Shown one piece after another: positions 24,861 through 33,423 of a DNA stretch of 37,291 nucleotides (positions are counted from its first letter, which is position 1; each line of letters begins with the position of its first letter). Both the position numbers and the translations under genes were made by a program. This stretch comes from Clostridiales bacterium (lineage in GTDB: Bacteria; Bacillota; Clostridia; Oscillospirales; Oscillospiraceae). Under the pieces are notes generated by a model, which worked only from the letters and a program-made list of their open reading frames with translations, had not been told where the DNA came from and ran no database searches. The DNA is taken from contig DUPK01000032.1 in assembly GCA_012838345.1 (NCBI GenBank), positions 1-37,291 of the forward strand, given 5' to 3'.

Positions 24861-26288
24861 TTATTCCTCGGTTGCCTTTTCGGCCTTCTTCTCAGTTGAC
24901 TTCTTGGTGGTTCTCTTAGCCGTGGTTTTTTTGGCCTTGGGAGCCTCCGCTTTTTTCTCGGCCTTTTCCGTGGCCTTTTCTTCTTCAGCGGTTTCCTCTT
25001 CTTTTTTGGCTTCCTTTAGTTTCACTCCGTTTTCGCAGACGAAATCCTCCGCCTTTATCATGACAAGGTCCGTCTTCATCTGCTCGGGAGGAATAACAGC
25101 CTTAACCCTTTCGATGTCTAACTTATACTCTTCGGCAAGTCTCTTGTACTCCGCCTCAATATCCTCTTCGGTAACCTCGATGTTCTCAAGTTCGGCAACC
25201 TTTTTGAGCGCAACGGAGACCCTGACCTGGTTTTCGGCGTTTATCATGCCGCTTTTCAGGAAGTCTTCCATGCCCACGCCGACCATTCTGAGGTAGTCCT
25301 CAAGCATAATGCCCTGCGAGCGCAGCCTTGCCTCATACTCCTCGACCATCTTTTCCAGCCGCTCCTCAACCATCTCGTCGGGTATCTCGGCCTCGAGGTT
25401 TTCAATGAGCTTCTGCAAAATTGCCTGCTTGTAAGCCGCGCTTGCGGCCTCTTCCTTTTCCTTTTTAAGCTTATCGGCGACGCTCTTCTTATATTCTTCA
25501 AAAGTATCGAATTCGGAAACGTCCTTTGCAAACTCGTCGTCAAGCTCGGGATATACCGTCTCCTTAACCTCGTGGAGCTTGACCTTGAATACGGCGTCCT
25601 TGCCGGCAAATGATGGGTCGTATTCTGTCGGGAAGGTGATGTTTACATCCTTTTCTTCTCCGACCTTCATGCCGGCTATCTGCTCTTCAAAGCCGGGCAC
25701 GAAGCTCTCGGAGCCGAGCTTGAGGTTGAACTTCTCGGCTTTTCCGCCCTCAAAGGCTTTGCCGTCAATGAAGCCCTCAAAGTCGATGGTGACGGTGTCA
25801 CCCATTTTGGCCTCGCGTTCCACCGACACAAGCCTTGAGTTTCTGCTGCGGACGCGGTTAATCTCCTCGTCCACGTCCTCGCCGGTGACATGGACCTCGG
25901 CCTTTACGGCCTCAAGACCCTTGTACTGCTTGAGATTTGCCTCGGGGTAGAGCGAGGTTTTAAAGGTTAAAGTCAGCACCCTGTCTTCAGTGACGTCCAT
26001 ATTTGCAATCGACGGACGTCCGACCGTGTCCAGCTTTTCCTGCTCAACTGCGAAAACATAGGCCTCAGGGGCAATTTCATCAACGGCGTCTTCATAGAAT
26101 ATCGACTTGCCGTACATGCTCTCTATTATTTTAAGAGGGGCTTTGCCCTTTCTGAATCCGGGTACGTTTATTTTGCTCTTGTTTTTCTTGTACGCGGCGT
26201 ATATTGCCTCCTCAAACTTCTCTCTATCAATCTCAACGGTTAAAAGCGCGGTGCTTTTCTCTTTTCTCTCTACACTTTTGACTATCAT
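24861..26288 (-). CDS. tig: Trigger factor (ribosome-associated chaperone) with long Lys/Ala/Glu tail
   Basis: The start is the ATG at 26288 (MIVKSVERKEKS), preceded by GGAGGG. The longer frame upstream has no family similarity. The 475 residues include the ribosome-binding domain with 'GFRKGKAP', an FKBP-type PPIase domain (about 150-240, 'TIDFEGFIDGKAFEGG' region) and a C-terminal chaperone domain. The last 50 or so residues are a low-complexity Lys/Glu/Ala/Thr tail absent from the E. coli protein. The tail is likely disordered. A promoter lies about 85 nt upstream. Confidence 0.95.
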   Translation of the reverse strand: MIVKSVERKEKSTALLTVEIDREKFEEAIYAAYKKNKSKINVPGFRKGKAPLKIIESMYGKSIFYEDAVDEIAPEAYVFAVEQEKLDTVGRPSIANMDVTEDRVLTLTFKTSLYPEANLKQYKGLEAVKAEVHVTGEDVDEEINRVRSRNSRLVSVEREAKMGDTVTIDFEGFIDGKAFEGGKAEKFNLKLGSESFVPGFEEQIAGMKVGEEKDVNITFPTEYDPSFAGKDAVFKVKLHEVKETVYPELDDEFAKDVSEFDTFEEYKKSVADKLKKEKEEAASAAYKQAILQKLIENLEAEIPDEMVEERLEKMVEEYEARLRSQGIMLEDYLRMVGVGMEDFLKSGMINAENQVRVSVALKKVAELENIEVTEEDIEAEYKRLAEEYKLDIERVKAVIPPEQMKTDLVMIKAEDFVCENGVKLKEAKKEEETAEEEKATEKAEKKAEAPKAKKTTAKRTTKKSTEKKAEKATEE

Positions 26289-26373
26289 TAAAAAAGCCCT
26301 CCATCGTAATTGCCCCGGCCAAACGCCTCCAGGCATTTCATTTGAATTTTCTTATTTCGCATAACGGATATTT

Positions 26374-26403
26374 ATTGTAACAGATATTCTATAATAATAG
26401 CAA
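26374..26403 (-). promoter_or_regulatory. Probable sigma-A promoter for tig-clpP-clpX
   Basis: On the minus strand TTGCTA (26398-26403), an 18-nt spacer and TACAAT (26374-26379) lie in an AT-rich gap upstream of tig. I saw no CIRCE or other heat-shock operator in the gap. Confidence 0.5.
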
Positions 26404-26418
26404 CATTTTTTACATTTT

Positions 26419-27108
26419 TCAATCCAAAACTTTGAAAGGCGTAAAATTTAGGTGGTCGGCGGATACCATATAATACTCCACGCCCTTGTAGCTGCCCTCC
26501 AGGGCGTACTTTCTGCCGGAACCGTGGATGTGCCCATAGCAGCAAATTTTGACGCCGTAATGTGAAAGCAAGTCCAGAATCTCATCGCAGCGGTAGTCCT
26601 TGTAGACCGGCGGATAATGGAAAAAGCAGATTTTCTCGGCGCTTCCCGCCGCCTTCAGCGAGGTTTCAAGGCGGATAACCTCGCGGCTTAATATCTTTTT
26701 GTCGTGCGGGCCGTGGGTTTCCTCCTCGTAAAACCAGCCCCTCGTCCCGCAGATTGCCACTCCTCCGTAGAAATAGCAGTTATTGTGAAGAATGTCAATC
26801 TTGTCAATTCCGTTTGTCCTGAAAATTCTGTAGGCCTTCGTCGCCGTTGTCCACCAGTAGTCATGATTCCCCTTTAAGACAATCTTTCTACCGGGCAGGT
26901 TGTTGATAAAGCGGAAATCCGGCAGGGCTTCTTCAATCGTCATTCCCCATGTCAGGTCGCCGCAAAGCACGCATATATCCTCGGGTTTAAGATTTGCAAA
27001 GCCCGATTCAATCTTTTCGATATAATTTTCCCAGCTTCCCCCGAACACGTCCATTGGCTTGTCGGTTCCGAGAGACAGGTGAAGGTCACCTATGGCGTAG
27101 AGAGACAT
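26419..27108 (-). CDS. Calcineurin-like metallophosphoesterase
   Basis: This 229-residue metal-dependent phosphoesterase has the full motif set: GDLHL (about 7-11), CGDLTWG, GNHDYWW, FHYPP and GHIHG near the C-terminus. The bimetal centre should therefore be intact. There is no signal peptide, so it is cytosolic. The family covers nucleotide, phosphoprotein and phospholipid substrates, and the real substrate cannot be inferred. GGAGG precedes the ATG at 27108. The gene diverges from the DUF1540 gene. Confidence 0.88.
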   Translation of the reverse strand: MSLYAIGDLHLSLGTDKPMDVFGGSWENYIEKIESGFANLKPEDICVLCGDLTWGMTIEEALPDFRFINNLPGRKIVLKGNHDYWWTTATKAYRIFRTNGIDKIDILHNNCYFYGGVAICGTRGWFYEEETHGPHDKKILSREVIRLETSLKAAGSAEKICFFHYPPVYKDYRCDEILDLLSHYGVKICCYGHIHGSGRKYALEGSYKGVEYYMVSADHLNFTPFKVLD

Positions 27109-27121
27109 TCATTCCTCCGTC

Positions 27122-27151
27122 GAATAGGCAGAAGTGGAATTGATAATACTA
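27122..27151 (+). promoter_or_regulatory. Sigma-G/sigma-F-like forespore promoter for the DUF1540 gene
   Basis: GAATA (27122-27126), exactly 18 nt, then AATACTA (27145-27151). The known B. subtilis sigma-G consensus is GHATR-N18-CATWHTA. This matches the -35 completely and six of seven -10 positions. No convincing sigma-A pair is present. Transcription would start about 37 nt before the start codon, and a small hairpin (27154-27171) lies near the start point. Confidence 0.5.
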
Positions 27152-27194
27152 GTTTTGCCGGAAGGGGCAAATCTGGAGTAAAGGAGAAGCAAAA

Positions 27195-27371
27195 ATGCCT
27201 GATAAATCTATGAAACAGGAATGCGTTCAGAACGTGGCCTGTAACGCTGTAAACTGCATTTATAACGACACTAACGTCAAAAAGTGCGTTGCGGAGAAGA
27301 TTACGGTAGGCGGCTACGATTCAACGCGTAAGACGGATACCTTCTGTGCAACCTTCACCGACAGAAAATAG
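27195..27371 (+). CDS. DUF1540 small Cys-rich protein (58 aa)
   Basis: This is a plus-strand ORF of 58 codons, with AAGGAG 8 nt before the ATG and a strong terminator after the stop. The peptide begins MPDKSMKQECVQNVACNAVN and has five cysteines: C10, C16, C21, C31 and one near the C-terminus in 'DTFCATF'. The 'NCIYND' motif and Cys spacing are characteristic of DUF1540, common in Clostridia and of unknown, possibly metal-binding, function. It is one of only two plus-strand genes here and has its own promoter of forespore type, suggesting late sporulation expression. Confidence 0.85.
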   Translation: MPDKSMKQECVQNVACNAVNCIYNDTNVKKCVAEKITVGGYDSTRKTDTFCATFTDRK

Positions 27372-27378
27372 TCTCGGA

Positions 27379-27400
27379 GCGGCCGGGCAATACCGGCCGC
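27379..27400. terminator. Bidirectional terminator between DUF1540 gene and thrC
   Basis: A perfect 8-bp GC stem (27379-27386 GCGGCCGG with 27393-27400 CCGGCCGC) and a 6-nt loop sit between the convergent stop codons. The flanking T-runs are modest: AATCTATTT on plus, and ACTATTTT slightly further on minus. Confidence 0.7.
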
Positions 27401-27403
27401 AAT

Positions 27404-28894
27404 CTATTTGAGCAGCATATCCTCGACAACATTAATCATGTATTCCTTTTTGACAGACTTATCGAATCGCACAGGCTTATTCTTTAGCTCAAGCAGGGGC
27501 TTCGGAGGCGTCGTGCCGGTGACCTCTGAAAGCCTGCCGATAAGTTCGAGCCCGCTCAGGCGGGTGTCCTCGCCAAGCGCGTCCAGCACGCTGTCGCAGA
27601 ATTTATAGGGGCTTGCCGTTGAGGCCACGATGGCTGGCGTAGTGTCGCCGGTTTTGTATCTGTAATGATTAAGCACATCGTAGGCGACCGCCGTATGCGG
27701 GTCTATAAGGTAATTATATTTGCCGAAAACCGCGCGTATTACCAGCTTTGTTTTCTCATCGTCGCAGTAATTTGCCCAGAAGTAGGTTTCGAGCTTCGAT
27801 TTTATCGCCGGGTTGACCGAATAGACACCCGTTTCGGCGAGCTTCTTCATATACCAGCTGACCAGCTCATCGTCGTGTCCCGAAAGGTCGTAAAGAAGCC
27901 GCTCGAGATTGCTCGAAATGAGAATATCCATGGACGGCGAGATGGTCGTATAGAACTTGCGGTTTTTGTCGTAGGTGCCGGTGCTTATGAAATCCGTAAG
28001 CACGTTGTTGGAATTTGAAGCGCAGATGAGCTTGCCGATTGGAACGCCCATCTTCTTTGCGTAATATGCCGCGAGTATGTTGCCGAAATTTCCTGTCGGC
28101 ACGCAGACATGAACCTGCTCACCAAGGAAGATGCGGCCTTCCTTTACAAGGTCGCAGTAGGCCGAGACATAATAAACAATCTGTGGAAGCAGCCTTCCCC
28201 AGTTTATTGAATTTGCCGACGAGAGGAAAAAGCCCTTGCTCTCAAGCCTTTCTCGGAGGTCCGCATCGGAGAAGATGGCCTTAACCCCGCTCTGGGCGTC
28301 GTCGAAATTGCCTTCAACCGCACAGACGCCGACGTTCTGGCCCTCCTGAGTGACCATCTGAAGCTTCTGTATATCGGATACCCCGTCACGCGGGTAGAAT
28401 ACCATTATCTTCGTTCTGTCTACATCGCGAAAGCCCTCGAGCGCCGCTTTCCCCGTATCGCCGGAGGTGGCCACAAGAATGCAGACATTCTTCTTTTCCA
28501 GCTTCTTTTTGAGGGACGTTATGAGAAAGTGCGGCAGCATCTGGAGTGCCATGTCCTTGAAAGCACTGGTGGGTCCGTGCCACAGCTCAAGGAAGAAGGT
28601 GTTTGGCTCGATTGCCCTGACGGGCGCTATCTCGGGAGTGTCAAAGCTTTCGGAATTATATGCCTTGGTCGCAAAGCTGCCTATTTCCGAAGCGGTAAAA
28701 TCCTCCAGAAAAGGGGTTATCACAAAAACGGTGCGCTGCTGATACGACATTTCACACATGGACTTTAGTGAGTTCTGAGACAGCCTCGGTAATACTTCCG
28801 GAACGAACAGACCGCCGTCTCTGGCCAGGCCCATGACTATTGCATCCGCAGGCATAAACCTTGTGCGCCTGTCTCTTGTACTCAGGTAACGCAT
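27404..28894 (-). CDS. thrC: Threonine synthase
   Basis: This PLP enzyme converts O-phosphohomoserine to threonine. The 496-residue protein starts with the typical MRYLSTRD. The PLP lysine is Lys113 in 'HGPTSAFKDMALQ', and the phosphate-binding loop 'VATSGDTGKAALEGF' is present. Length fits the long bacterial class. It overlaps the dipeptidase gene by 13 nt, with GGGAGAAG before the ATG. No other threonine-pathway gene is in the window. Confidence 0.95.
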   Translation of the reverse strand: MRYLSTRDRRTRFMPADAIVMGLARDGGLFVPEVLPRLSQNSLKSMCEMSYQQRTVFVITPFLEDFTASEIGSFATKAYNSESFDTPEIAPVRAIEPNTFFLELWHGPTSAFKDMALQMLPHFLITSLKKKLEKKNVCILVATSGDTGKAALEGFRDVDRTKIMVFYPRDGVSDIQKLQMVTQEGQNVGVCAVEGNFDDAQSGVKAIFSDADLRERLESKGFFLSSANSINWGRLLPQIVYYVSAYCDLVKEGRIFLGEQVHVCVPTGNFGNILAAYYAKKMGVPIGKLICASNSNNVLTDFISTGTYDKNRKFYTTISPSMDILISSNLERLLYDLSGHDDELVSWYMKKLAETGVYSVNPAIKSKLETYFWANYCDDEKTKLVIRAVFGKYNYLIDPHTAVAYDVLNHYRYKTGDTTPAIVASTASPYKFCDSVLDALGEDTRLSGLELIGRLSEVTGTTPPKPLLELKNKPVRFDKSVKKEYMINVVEDMLLK

Positions 28895-29829
28895 ACTTCT
28901 CCCACCACTCTCATCAAATTATCGTAAAAAATACCGTTTACAAGATCTAGCGGATAATCTCTCCGCAAAAGTTCATTGTAAACCGCCTCTATATCTTCAA
29001 TGCCGCTTATGCCTTCGGGCAGGCTGTCGCAGCCGTCGAAATCCGTACCTATGGCTATATTCCTTTCCCCGCCCAAAGACAAAAAATGCTCGATGTGCGA
29101 AATCACGGTGTCCACGGTCGGGTTTTCGCCGAGAAATTCCGTATATAAATTAATGCCGGCCACTCCGCCCAGTTCGCAGATGGCGCGAAACTGCTCGTCC
29201 GTAAGGTTCCGGCTGTGCTCGCACAATGCCCGGGAGTTTGAATGGCTGGCTATTACCGGTGAGGCGGTTAAATCCATGACGTCCCAGAAAGCCTTTTCAC
29301 CAAGGTGCGACACGTCAATTAGTATGGAAAGCTCGTTGCAGCACCTCACAAACTCCCTGCCCAAAGCCGTAAGGCCGGTGTCCGAAACAAGGGCGTTGGG
29401 TTTGTTCCAGCTCAGAGTAAGCGAGCTTACTCCACAGCTTTTCATCTCATATAGTTTATCTATCTTGCAGCCGATAAGCTCCGCCCCTTCGATGGATAAA
29501 AATGCGGCGGCCCTGCCGGAGGCGGCTGCATTTTGGGCGTCGCGGGCTGTTTTGCAGAGCGTTATGCAATCGCGTAAGTTTTCAAACTCAAATAAAAGTG
29601 TTTTAAGCTCCAGCTCAAACAAATCCCCGACCTTAATGCCGCTTATATGCGGAAAGCGCTTCGGCATTTCCGCCTCGTCCATCGCGAACAGCGCGAAAAA
29701 CTGCGCGTAGGGCGAATATTTTAGTCCACGCCTTAAATCGGTGTGCCCTGTATTCTCAAAAAGCCCATATCCCTTCAGCACCATTTGAAACGCCGTGTCA
29801 CAGTGTGCGTCAAAAAGCGGGATATTCAT
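28882..29829 (-). CDS. Membrane-dipeptidase-type peptidase (M19 family)
   Basis: This 315-residue zinc dipeptidase resembles renal dipeptidase. Metal ligands are recognisable: HCD near residue 9, 'SIEGAE', 'DVSHLGE' and 'ASHSNSRAL', followed by 'IGTDFDGCDSLPEG' near the C-terminus. It has no signal peptide or lipobox, so it is probably cytosolic and recycles dipeptides. It overlaps yraN by 4 nt and thrC by 13 nt, so it belongs to the lepB-rbgA-rnhB-yraN operon. I see no pqq or heme genes that would suggest a special substrate. Confidence 0.9.
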   Translation of the reverse strand: MNIPLFDAHCDTAFQMVLKGYGLFENTGHTDLRRGLKYSPYAQFFALFAMDEAEMPKRFPHISGIKVGDLFELELKTLLFEFENLRDCITLCKTARDAQNAAASGRAAAFLSIEGAELIGCKIDKLYEMKSCGVSSLTLSWNKPNALVSDTGLTALGREFVRCCNELSILIDVSHLGEKAFWDVMDLTASPVIASHSNSRALCEHSRNLTDEQFRAICELGGVAGINLYTEFLGENPTVDTVISHIEHFLSLGGERNIAIGTDFDGCDSLPEGISGIEDIEAVYNELLRRDYPLDLVNGIFYDNLMRVVGEVCVT

Positions 29830-30185
29830 TGAAAGGCGTCCTCCAGGTGGATTATTTTCTCTTTTTCGGTCCCACCTTCCGAAAAATATATCTCAATGAC
29901 GTCAAAGCGGACAGGCTTGTCGGTCTCGTTCTGCGAAAGCCAAATTTCCGCTGTGGTTTTGATTCTTTCAATTTTGCGCAAATCCACAAATTCGCGCGCC
30001 TCGGCAAAGCGCGCGTTTTTGCGAAGCTTAACCTCGACGAAGACTATATACTTTTTGTCCTCCGCTATCAGGTCAATCTCACCAAAGCGGGTTTTATAAT
30101 TCATGCCGATGATATTGTAGCCATTTTTTCTGAGGTGCTGAGCTGCCCTCGCCTCGCCCTCACGCCCGAGAAGCTTCGTTTTCAA
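29826..30185 (-). CDS. yraN: YraN/UPF0102 family nuclease-like protein
   Basis: This 119-residue protein has a PD-(D/E)xK nuclease-like fold. '[18 protein letters not shown]' opens it, and the active-site strand pair is 'GEIDLIAED' and 'VFVEVKLR', with the Asp, Glu and Lys expected for metal-dependent cleavage. Its cellular role is not settled, and family members occur beside rnhB widely. It overlaps rnhB and the dipeptidase gene by 4 nt each. Confidence 0.92.
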   Translation of the reverse strand: MKTKLLGREGEARAAQHLRKNGYNIIGMNYKTRFGEIDLIAEDKKYIVFVEVKLRKNARFAEAREFVDLRKIERIKTTAEIWLSQNETDKPVRFDVIEIYFSEGGTEKEKIIHLEDAFQ

Positions 30186-30796
30186 AGCCCCATAACCTCC
30201 CCGCTAAGCTTTTTAAGGAAGCTCTTGCGGTGAATGGCCGTTATGCCGTATGTGCGCAGACAGTAGTAGTGCAGGGCAGTGCCATAGCCCTTGTGCTTTT
30301 CAAACCCGTATTGCGGGTACTTTTTGGCCATTTCAAGCATATACCTGTCCCTTGAAACCTTCGCAAGGATAGACGCGGCGGCAATCGAAGCGCTCAGCCC
30401 GTCCCCTCCTACCACCGGAACACTCGTGATTTTTATGCCGCTATTCCGGTTGCCGTCGATAAGCGCAAGCTCCGGTCTGAGGCTTAATTTGGCAATCGCC
30501 CTGTTCATGGCAAGATAGGTCGCGTTTAGAATATTCAGCTCCTCGATTTCCTGTTCGGTTGCAAAGGCAACGCCGTAGGACAGGGCGCGCTCCGTAATCA
30601 CGTCATAGAGCTCTTCGCGGCGCTTTTCGCTCAGCTTTTTTGAATCGTTCAGCCCCGGTATTTCAAGATTGCGTGGCAGTATTACGGCGGCGGCGAAAAC
30701 GGGCCCGGCCAAGGGTCCGCGCCCCGCCTCGTCTACGCCGCATATGAGGCCGCTGCCGCTATCGTAAAGCCTGTTTTCAATACTCCACATCTCCAT
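30182..30796 (-). CDS. rnhB: Ribonuclease HII
   Basis: It cleaves RNA in RNA-DNA hybrids and single ribonucleotides in DNA. With the ATG at 30796 it has 204 residues, and an AGAGG site lies just upstream inside the end of rbgA. The longer frame upstream lies entirely within rbgA and has no family similarity. The acidic active-site residues are in '[15 protein letters not shown]' (Asp-Glu), 'ALIDGNRN' and 'SILAKVSRD'. The rbgA-rnhB-yraN order is conserved in Firmicutes. Confidence 0.95.
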   Translation of the reverse strand: MEMWSIENRLYDSGSGLICGVDEAGRGPLAGPVFAAAVILPRNLEIPGLNDSKKLSEKRREELYDVITERALSYGVAFATEQEIEELNILNATYLAMNRAIAKLSLRPELALIDGNRNSGIKITSVPVVGGDGLSASIAAASILAKVSRDRYMLEMAKKYPQYGFEKHKGYGTALHYYCLRTYGITAIHRKSFLKKLSGEVMGL

Positions 30797-30797
30797 T

Positions 30798-31667
30798 TTA
30801 TACCTCTTCGGGCGGTTTTTCAAGCGAAATGCGCCCCAAAAGTCCGCCCCTGAACTCGTCAAGCAGAATATTTGCCATTCGCTCCAAATCGACCTCCCCG
30901 CCGGAGATGAGAAACCCCCTCTTTCTAGCCGCCTTTTCAAGCAGGCCGAAGCCTCCGTCGTCTTCCGATACGCTTATTTTGTAGCGGTTTTCAATGCTTT
31001 GCGGGTAAGTTTCCTTCAGTTTAGACATGAGGTTTGAGGCCAGGGTCTCGACGTCGAGAATATCGTCCTTTATAGCGCCTGTAAAGGCAAGGTTTTCGGC
31101 CACGAGCTGGCTGTCAAACTTCGGCCAGAGTATGCCCGGCGTGTCGAGAAGCTCCAGGTCCGCGCCTATTTTTATCCACTGCTTGCCGCGGGTTACACCC
31201 GGCTTGTCCGAAGCCGCGGCGACCTTGCGTCTTGCTACTCTGTTAATAAACGAGGACTTTCCGACATTGGGTATACCGACGACCATCGCGCGCACTGACC
31301 GCCCTTTAAGTCCCTTCGCCGCGTAGGCCTCGAGCTTGTCCTTTAATATTTCGCGCACTGCCGCGGGAAAGCCGCTTACGCCCGAGCCGGTTTTACACTC
31401 GACTTCCAGCGTAAAAATACCCCGCTTCCTGAAATACTCCGCCCAGAGCCTTGTGACGGCGGGGTCTGCCTGGTCTATCCTGTTTATTATTATAAGCCTG
31501 GGTTTTGTGCCCGCAAGCTCGTCCAGATCCGGGTTTCTGCTGCTGACGGGGATTCGCGCGTCGATTATTTCACAAACAATATCGACCAGGCGCACGTTTT
31601 CCGTTATCATGCGCCGCGCCTTTGTCATATGGCCGGGAAACCAGTGAATTCTAATTTCCTCGCCCAT
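30798..31667 (-). CDS. rbgA: Ribosome biogenesis GTPase RbgA (YlqF)
   Basis: RbgA is a circularly permuted GTPase needed for late 50S assembly. The 289-residue protein starts with the characteristic '[11 protein letters not shown]'. The permuted order is G4 at 62-65, G1 GIPNVGKSS at 131-139 and G3 DTPG at 175-178, followed by a C-terminal helical RNA-binding domain. One residue is unusual: the G4 motif is NRID rather than NKxD (AGG codon). All other motifs are intact. It is 1 nt from rnhB and 1 nt from lepB. Confidence 0.95.
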   Translation of the reverse strand: MGEEIRIHWFPGHMTKARRMITENVRLVDIVCEIIDARIPVSSRNPDLDELAGTKPRLIIINRIDQADPAVTRLWAEYFRKRGIFTLEVECKTGSGVSGFPAAVREILKDKLEAYAAKGLKGRSVRAMVVGIPNVGKSSFINRVARRKVAAASDKPGVTRGKQWIKIGADLELLDTPGILWPKFDSQLVAENLAFTGAIKDDILDVETLASNLMSKLKETYPQSIENRYKISVSEDDGGFGLLEKAARKRGFLISGGEVDLERMANILLDEFRGGLLGRISLEKPPEEV

Positions 31668-31668
31668 T

Positions 31669-32193
31669 TCAGCTCACCGCTCCGAAGTTTTTAAGAGGGG
31701 CGATAACGGCGTATACCTTTCCGAGTATACAGCGCTCATCAACCATGCCTATGGCGCTGGCACGGCTGTCGTAACTGACCATACGGTTGTCTCCCATAAC
31801 AAAGACGCTGCCCGGCGGCACAGTCACGGGAAACTCGATGTCGTATTGGCGCCTTGTCAGGTCCGCGATATATGGTTCGTCAAGAAGCTCGCCGTCAACC
31901 CAAACCTCGCCAGTCACGAAATTAATGTCAACCGTCTGGTTCTCGACGGCAATAACCCTCTTGACCAGGGGATTACTATCATAGCTGAACTTGGTGAAAA
32001 CAACAATGTCGTCCTGCTTGGGGTCATAAAAGAGATTTGACATCACGACCATATCCCCGTCCTCAAGCGTAGGAACCATTGAAGGCCCTATCACGCCGAT
32101 AACGCGACCTATAAACACAAAAATCAGAATGCTCGCAACGAGAGCGACGACTATGCACTGGAGCCAGTCATAGATTTCGGACTTTACCGACAT
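31669..32193 (-). CDS. lepB: Type I signal peptidase
   Basis: It removes signal peptides from exported proteins. The ATG at 32193 (MSVKSEIYDWL) is preceded by AAGGAGG, so I prefer it to the frame-start seven codons upstream. The 174-residue protein has one membrane helix (about 13-30), catalytic Ser38 in 'GPSMVPTL', general base Lys78 in 'NPLVKRVIA', and 'GDNRMVSYDSRA' in the last conserved box. Length fits the Firmicutes single-span type. A terminator lies between rplS and this gene. Confidence 0.96.
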   Translation of the reverse strand: MSVKSEIYDWLQCIVVALVASILIFVFIGRVIGVIGPSMVPTLEDGDMVVMSNLFYDPKQDDIVVFTKFSYDSNPLVKRVIAVENQTVDINFVTGEVWVDGELLDEPYIADLTRRQYDIEFPVTVPPGSVFVMGDNRMVSYDSRASAIGMVDERCILGKVYAVIAPLKNFGAVS

Positions 32194-32212
32194 GCCTTTA
32201 GCCTCCTTTAAC

Positions 32213-32234
32213 AAAAAAAGGGGCGATAGCCCCT
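32213..32234 (-). terminator. Rho-independent terminator between rplS and lepB
   Basis: AGGGGC (32229-32234 on minus) pairs with GCCCCT (32219-32224), loop TATC, followed by a run of Ts on the minus strand. It sits 8 nt past the rplS stop. It probably lowers lepB-rbgA expression relative to rplS rather than stopping all transcription, because no separate lepB promoter is visible. Confidence 0.85.
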
Positions 32235-32241
32235 CTTTTGT

Positions 32242-32583
32242 TTATATCTTTTCCTTGGTCTTCGCTGCCTTGCCCACTCTGTCTCTGAGGTAGTAGAGCT
32301 TAGCACGGCGCACTTTACCGCGTCTTAGCACCTGAATCGAGCTGATGATGGGCGAGTGGATGGGGAAAACCTTTTCACAGCCGACATTGTAAGAGACGCG
32401 GCGCACAGTAATCGTCTCGTTTATACCGCCATGCTTCTTGGCGATTATTGTCCCGTCAAAAGCCTGGATTCTCTCGCGGTTGCCTTCCTTAACCTTGACC
32501 GATACTCTTACGGTATCGCCAATGTTCATCTCAGGTATCTCCGGCTTCTTATAACGGTCTTCGAGAGCTTTTACAAGATCCAT
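32242..32583 (-). CDS. rplS: 50S ribosomal protein L19
   Basis: This 113-residue protein has the L19 hallmarks: '[22 protein letters not shown]', '[21 protein letters not shown]', '[20 protein letters not shown]' and '[13 protein letters not shown]'. L19 sits at the subunit interface of the 50S ribosome. GGGAGG precedes the ATG. It is transcribed from its own sigma-A promoter with a structured leader. Confidence 0.97.
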   Translation of the reverse strand: MDLVKALEDRYKKPEIPEMNIGDTVRVSVKVKEGNRERIQAFDGTIIAKKHGGINETITVRRVSYNVGCEKVFPIHSPIISSIQVLRRGKVRRAKLYYLRDRVGKAAKTKEKI

Positions 32584-32688
32584 ATATCTTTCCTCCCTTC
32601 GTGACAGACGTTCATGCCAGATACAGAAAATGTATTGCGCCTTGGCAGAGGACCGTCCCGATAGATGGAAAACGTTTTTTCCATACGT
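32584..32688 (-). promoter_or_regulatory. rplS leader RNA, L19-leader-like
   Basis: The roughly 105-nt leader folds into two clear hairpins on the minus strand. The first is an 8-bp stem (32665-32672 with 32677-32684, loop AACG) right at the transcript start. The second has a 5-bp outer stem (32643-32647 with 32615-32619) and a 5-bp inner stem (32631-32635 with 32621-32625). Position and size fit the known Firmicutes L19 leader used for autoregulation. I could not check the motif consensus. Confidence 0.5.
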
Positions 32689-32694
32689 CGAGGT

Positions 32695-32723
32695 ATAATA
32701 TCATAAAGACTCAAAAAATGCAA
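32695..32723 (-). promoter_or_regulatory. Sigma-A promoter for rplS
   Basis: TTGCAT (32718-32723), a 17-nt spacer and TATTAT (32695-32700) on the minus strand, in an AT-rich stretch just past the TIGR03936 gene. The predicted start is near 32688. Confidence 0.75.
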
Positions 32724-32766
32724 GTAAAATCCAATAAAATATTAAAGATTTATACATCAATTCTGC

Positions 32767-33423
32767 TTAAAACGGCTTAAGTTCCTCGTCCAGCATCTCA
32801 ACTCTTACGCAGCGGGTAAAATCAGGCGAAATCTCCGGAAGATACTTGCCGATGGCATCTACTATTAGCATGGGATTTAAGCTCGGGCTCTGTGCCGAGG
32901 CGACAAGGTCCAAAAGTAGCTCATCATTGCCATCTTGTGCCACATTCAGCGAGTTTATACATGGGCTAATATTAAAATCCGCCTCGCCCCTCTTGGTTTT
33001 TTTACGTATCACCACGTTGCCCGAGCTGAAAAGACGGGCTATTGCCTCCGCGGCGCCCTGCGGCACGCCGGTATCGTAAATCAGCCTGAGATTATACCTT
33101 TTCCACGCGATTTCGGAAGCCTTGCGCGTGTTCTCCCTAAGCTCCCTAATAACTATTCCCTCGGGCATTACCGCGTTTAATCTTGAGACAAGGCTTTCAT
33201 CCAGCGGCTCCAGGGCTTCAAAATCGAGTATCTCGCAGCGGCTTTCCATGCCGAGGGGCAAGGGATGTGCGATGGATATGCGGGCGCGGGGGTTAAACCC
33301 CTCCGTATGCCTTACTTTGACCCCTGCCCGCTGGAACGCGCGCTGAAAGGTGCGCATCAGGTCAAGGTGGGAAATATATTTTGCCCGCCCCTTCTTTTCG
33401 AACACAATACGGTACTTAATCAT
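32767..33423 (-). CDS. TIGR03936 / DUF2344 radical-SAM-linked protein
   Basis: This 218-residue protein starts MIKYRIVFEKKGRAKYISHLD, the family opening. I use the ATG at 33423, preceded by AAAGGAGG inside the end of the upstream gene. The frame upstream of it is a shadow of that gene. A 'GFNPRARISIAHPLPLG' segment is also typical. Proteins of this type always accompany, or are fused to, TIGR03960 radical SAM proteins. The biochemical role is unknown, with RNA or ribosome modification often suggested. It overlaps its partner by 8 nt. Confidence 0.9.
   Translation of the reverse strand: MIKYRIVFEKKGRAKYISHLDLMRTFQRAFQRAGVKVRHTEGFNPRARISIAHPLPLGMESRCEILDFEALEPLDESLVSRLNAVMPEGIVIRELRENTRKASEIAWKRYNLRLIYDTGVPQGAAEAIARLFSSGNVVIRKKTKRGEADFNISPCINSLNVAQDGNDELLLDLVASAQSPSLNPMLIVDAIGKYLPEISPDFTRCVRVEMLDEELKPF

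Noticed and set aside
26289-26418. Heat-shock operator (CIRCE or CtsR box) before tig-clpP-clpX
   Set aside because: The gap is AT-rich with a plausible sigma-A promoter but no paired CIRCE arms and no CtsR-type heptad repeats.
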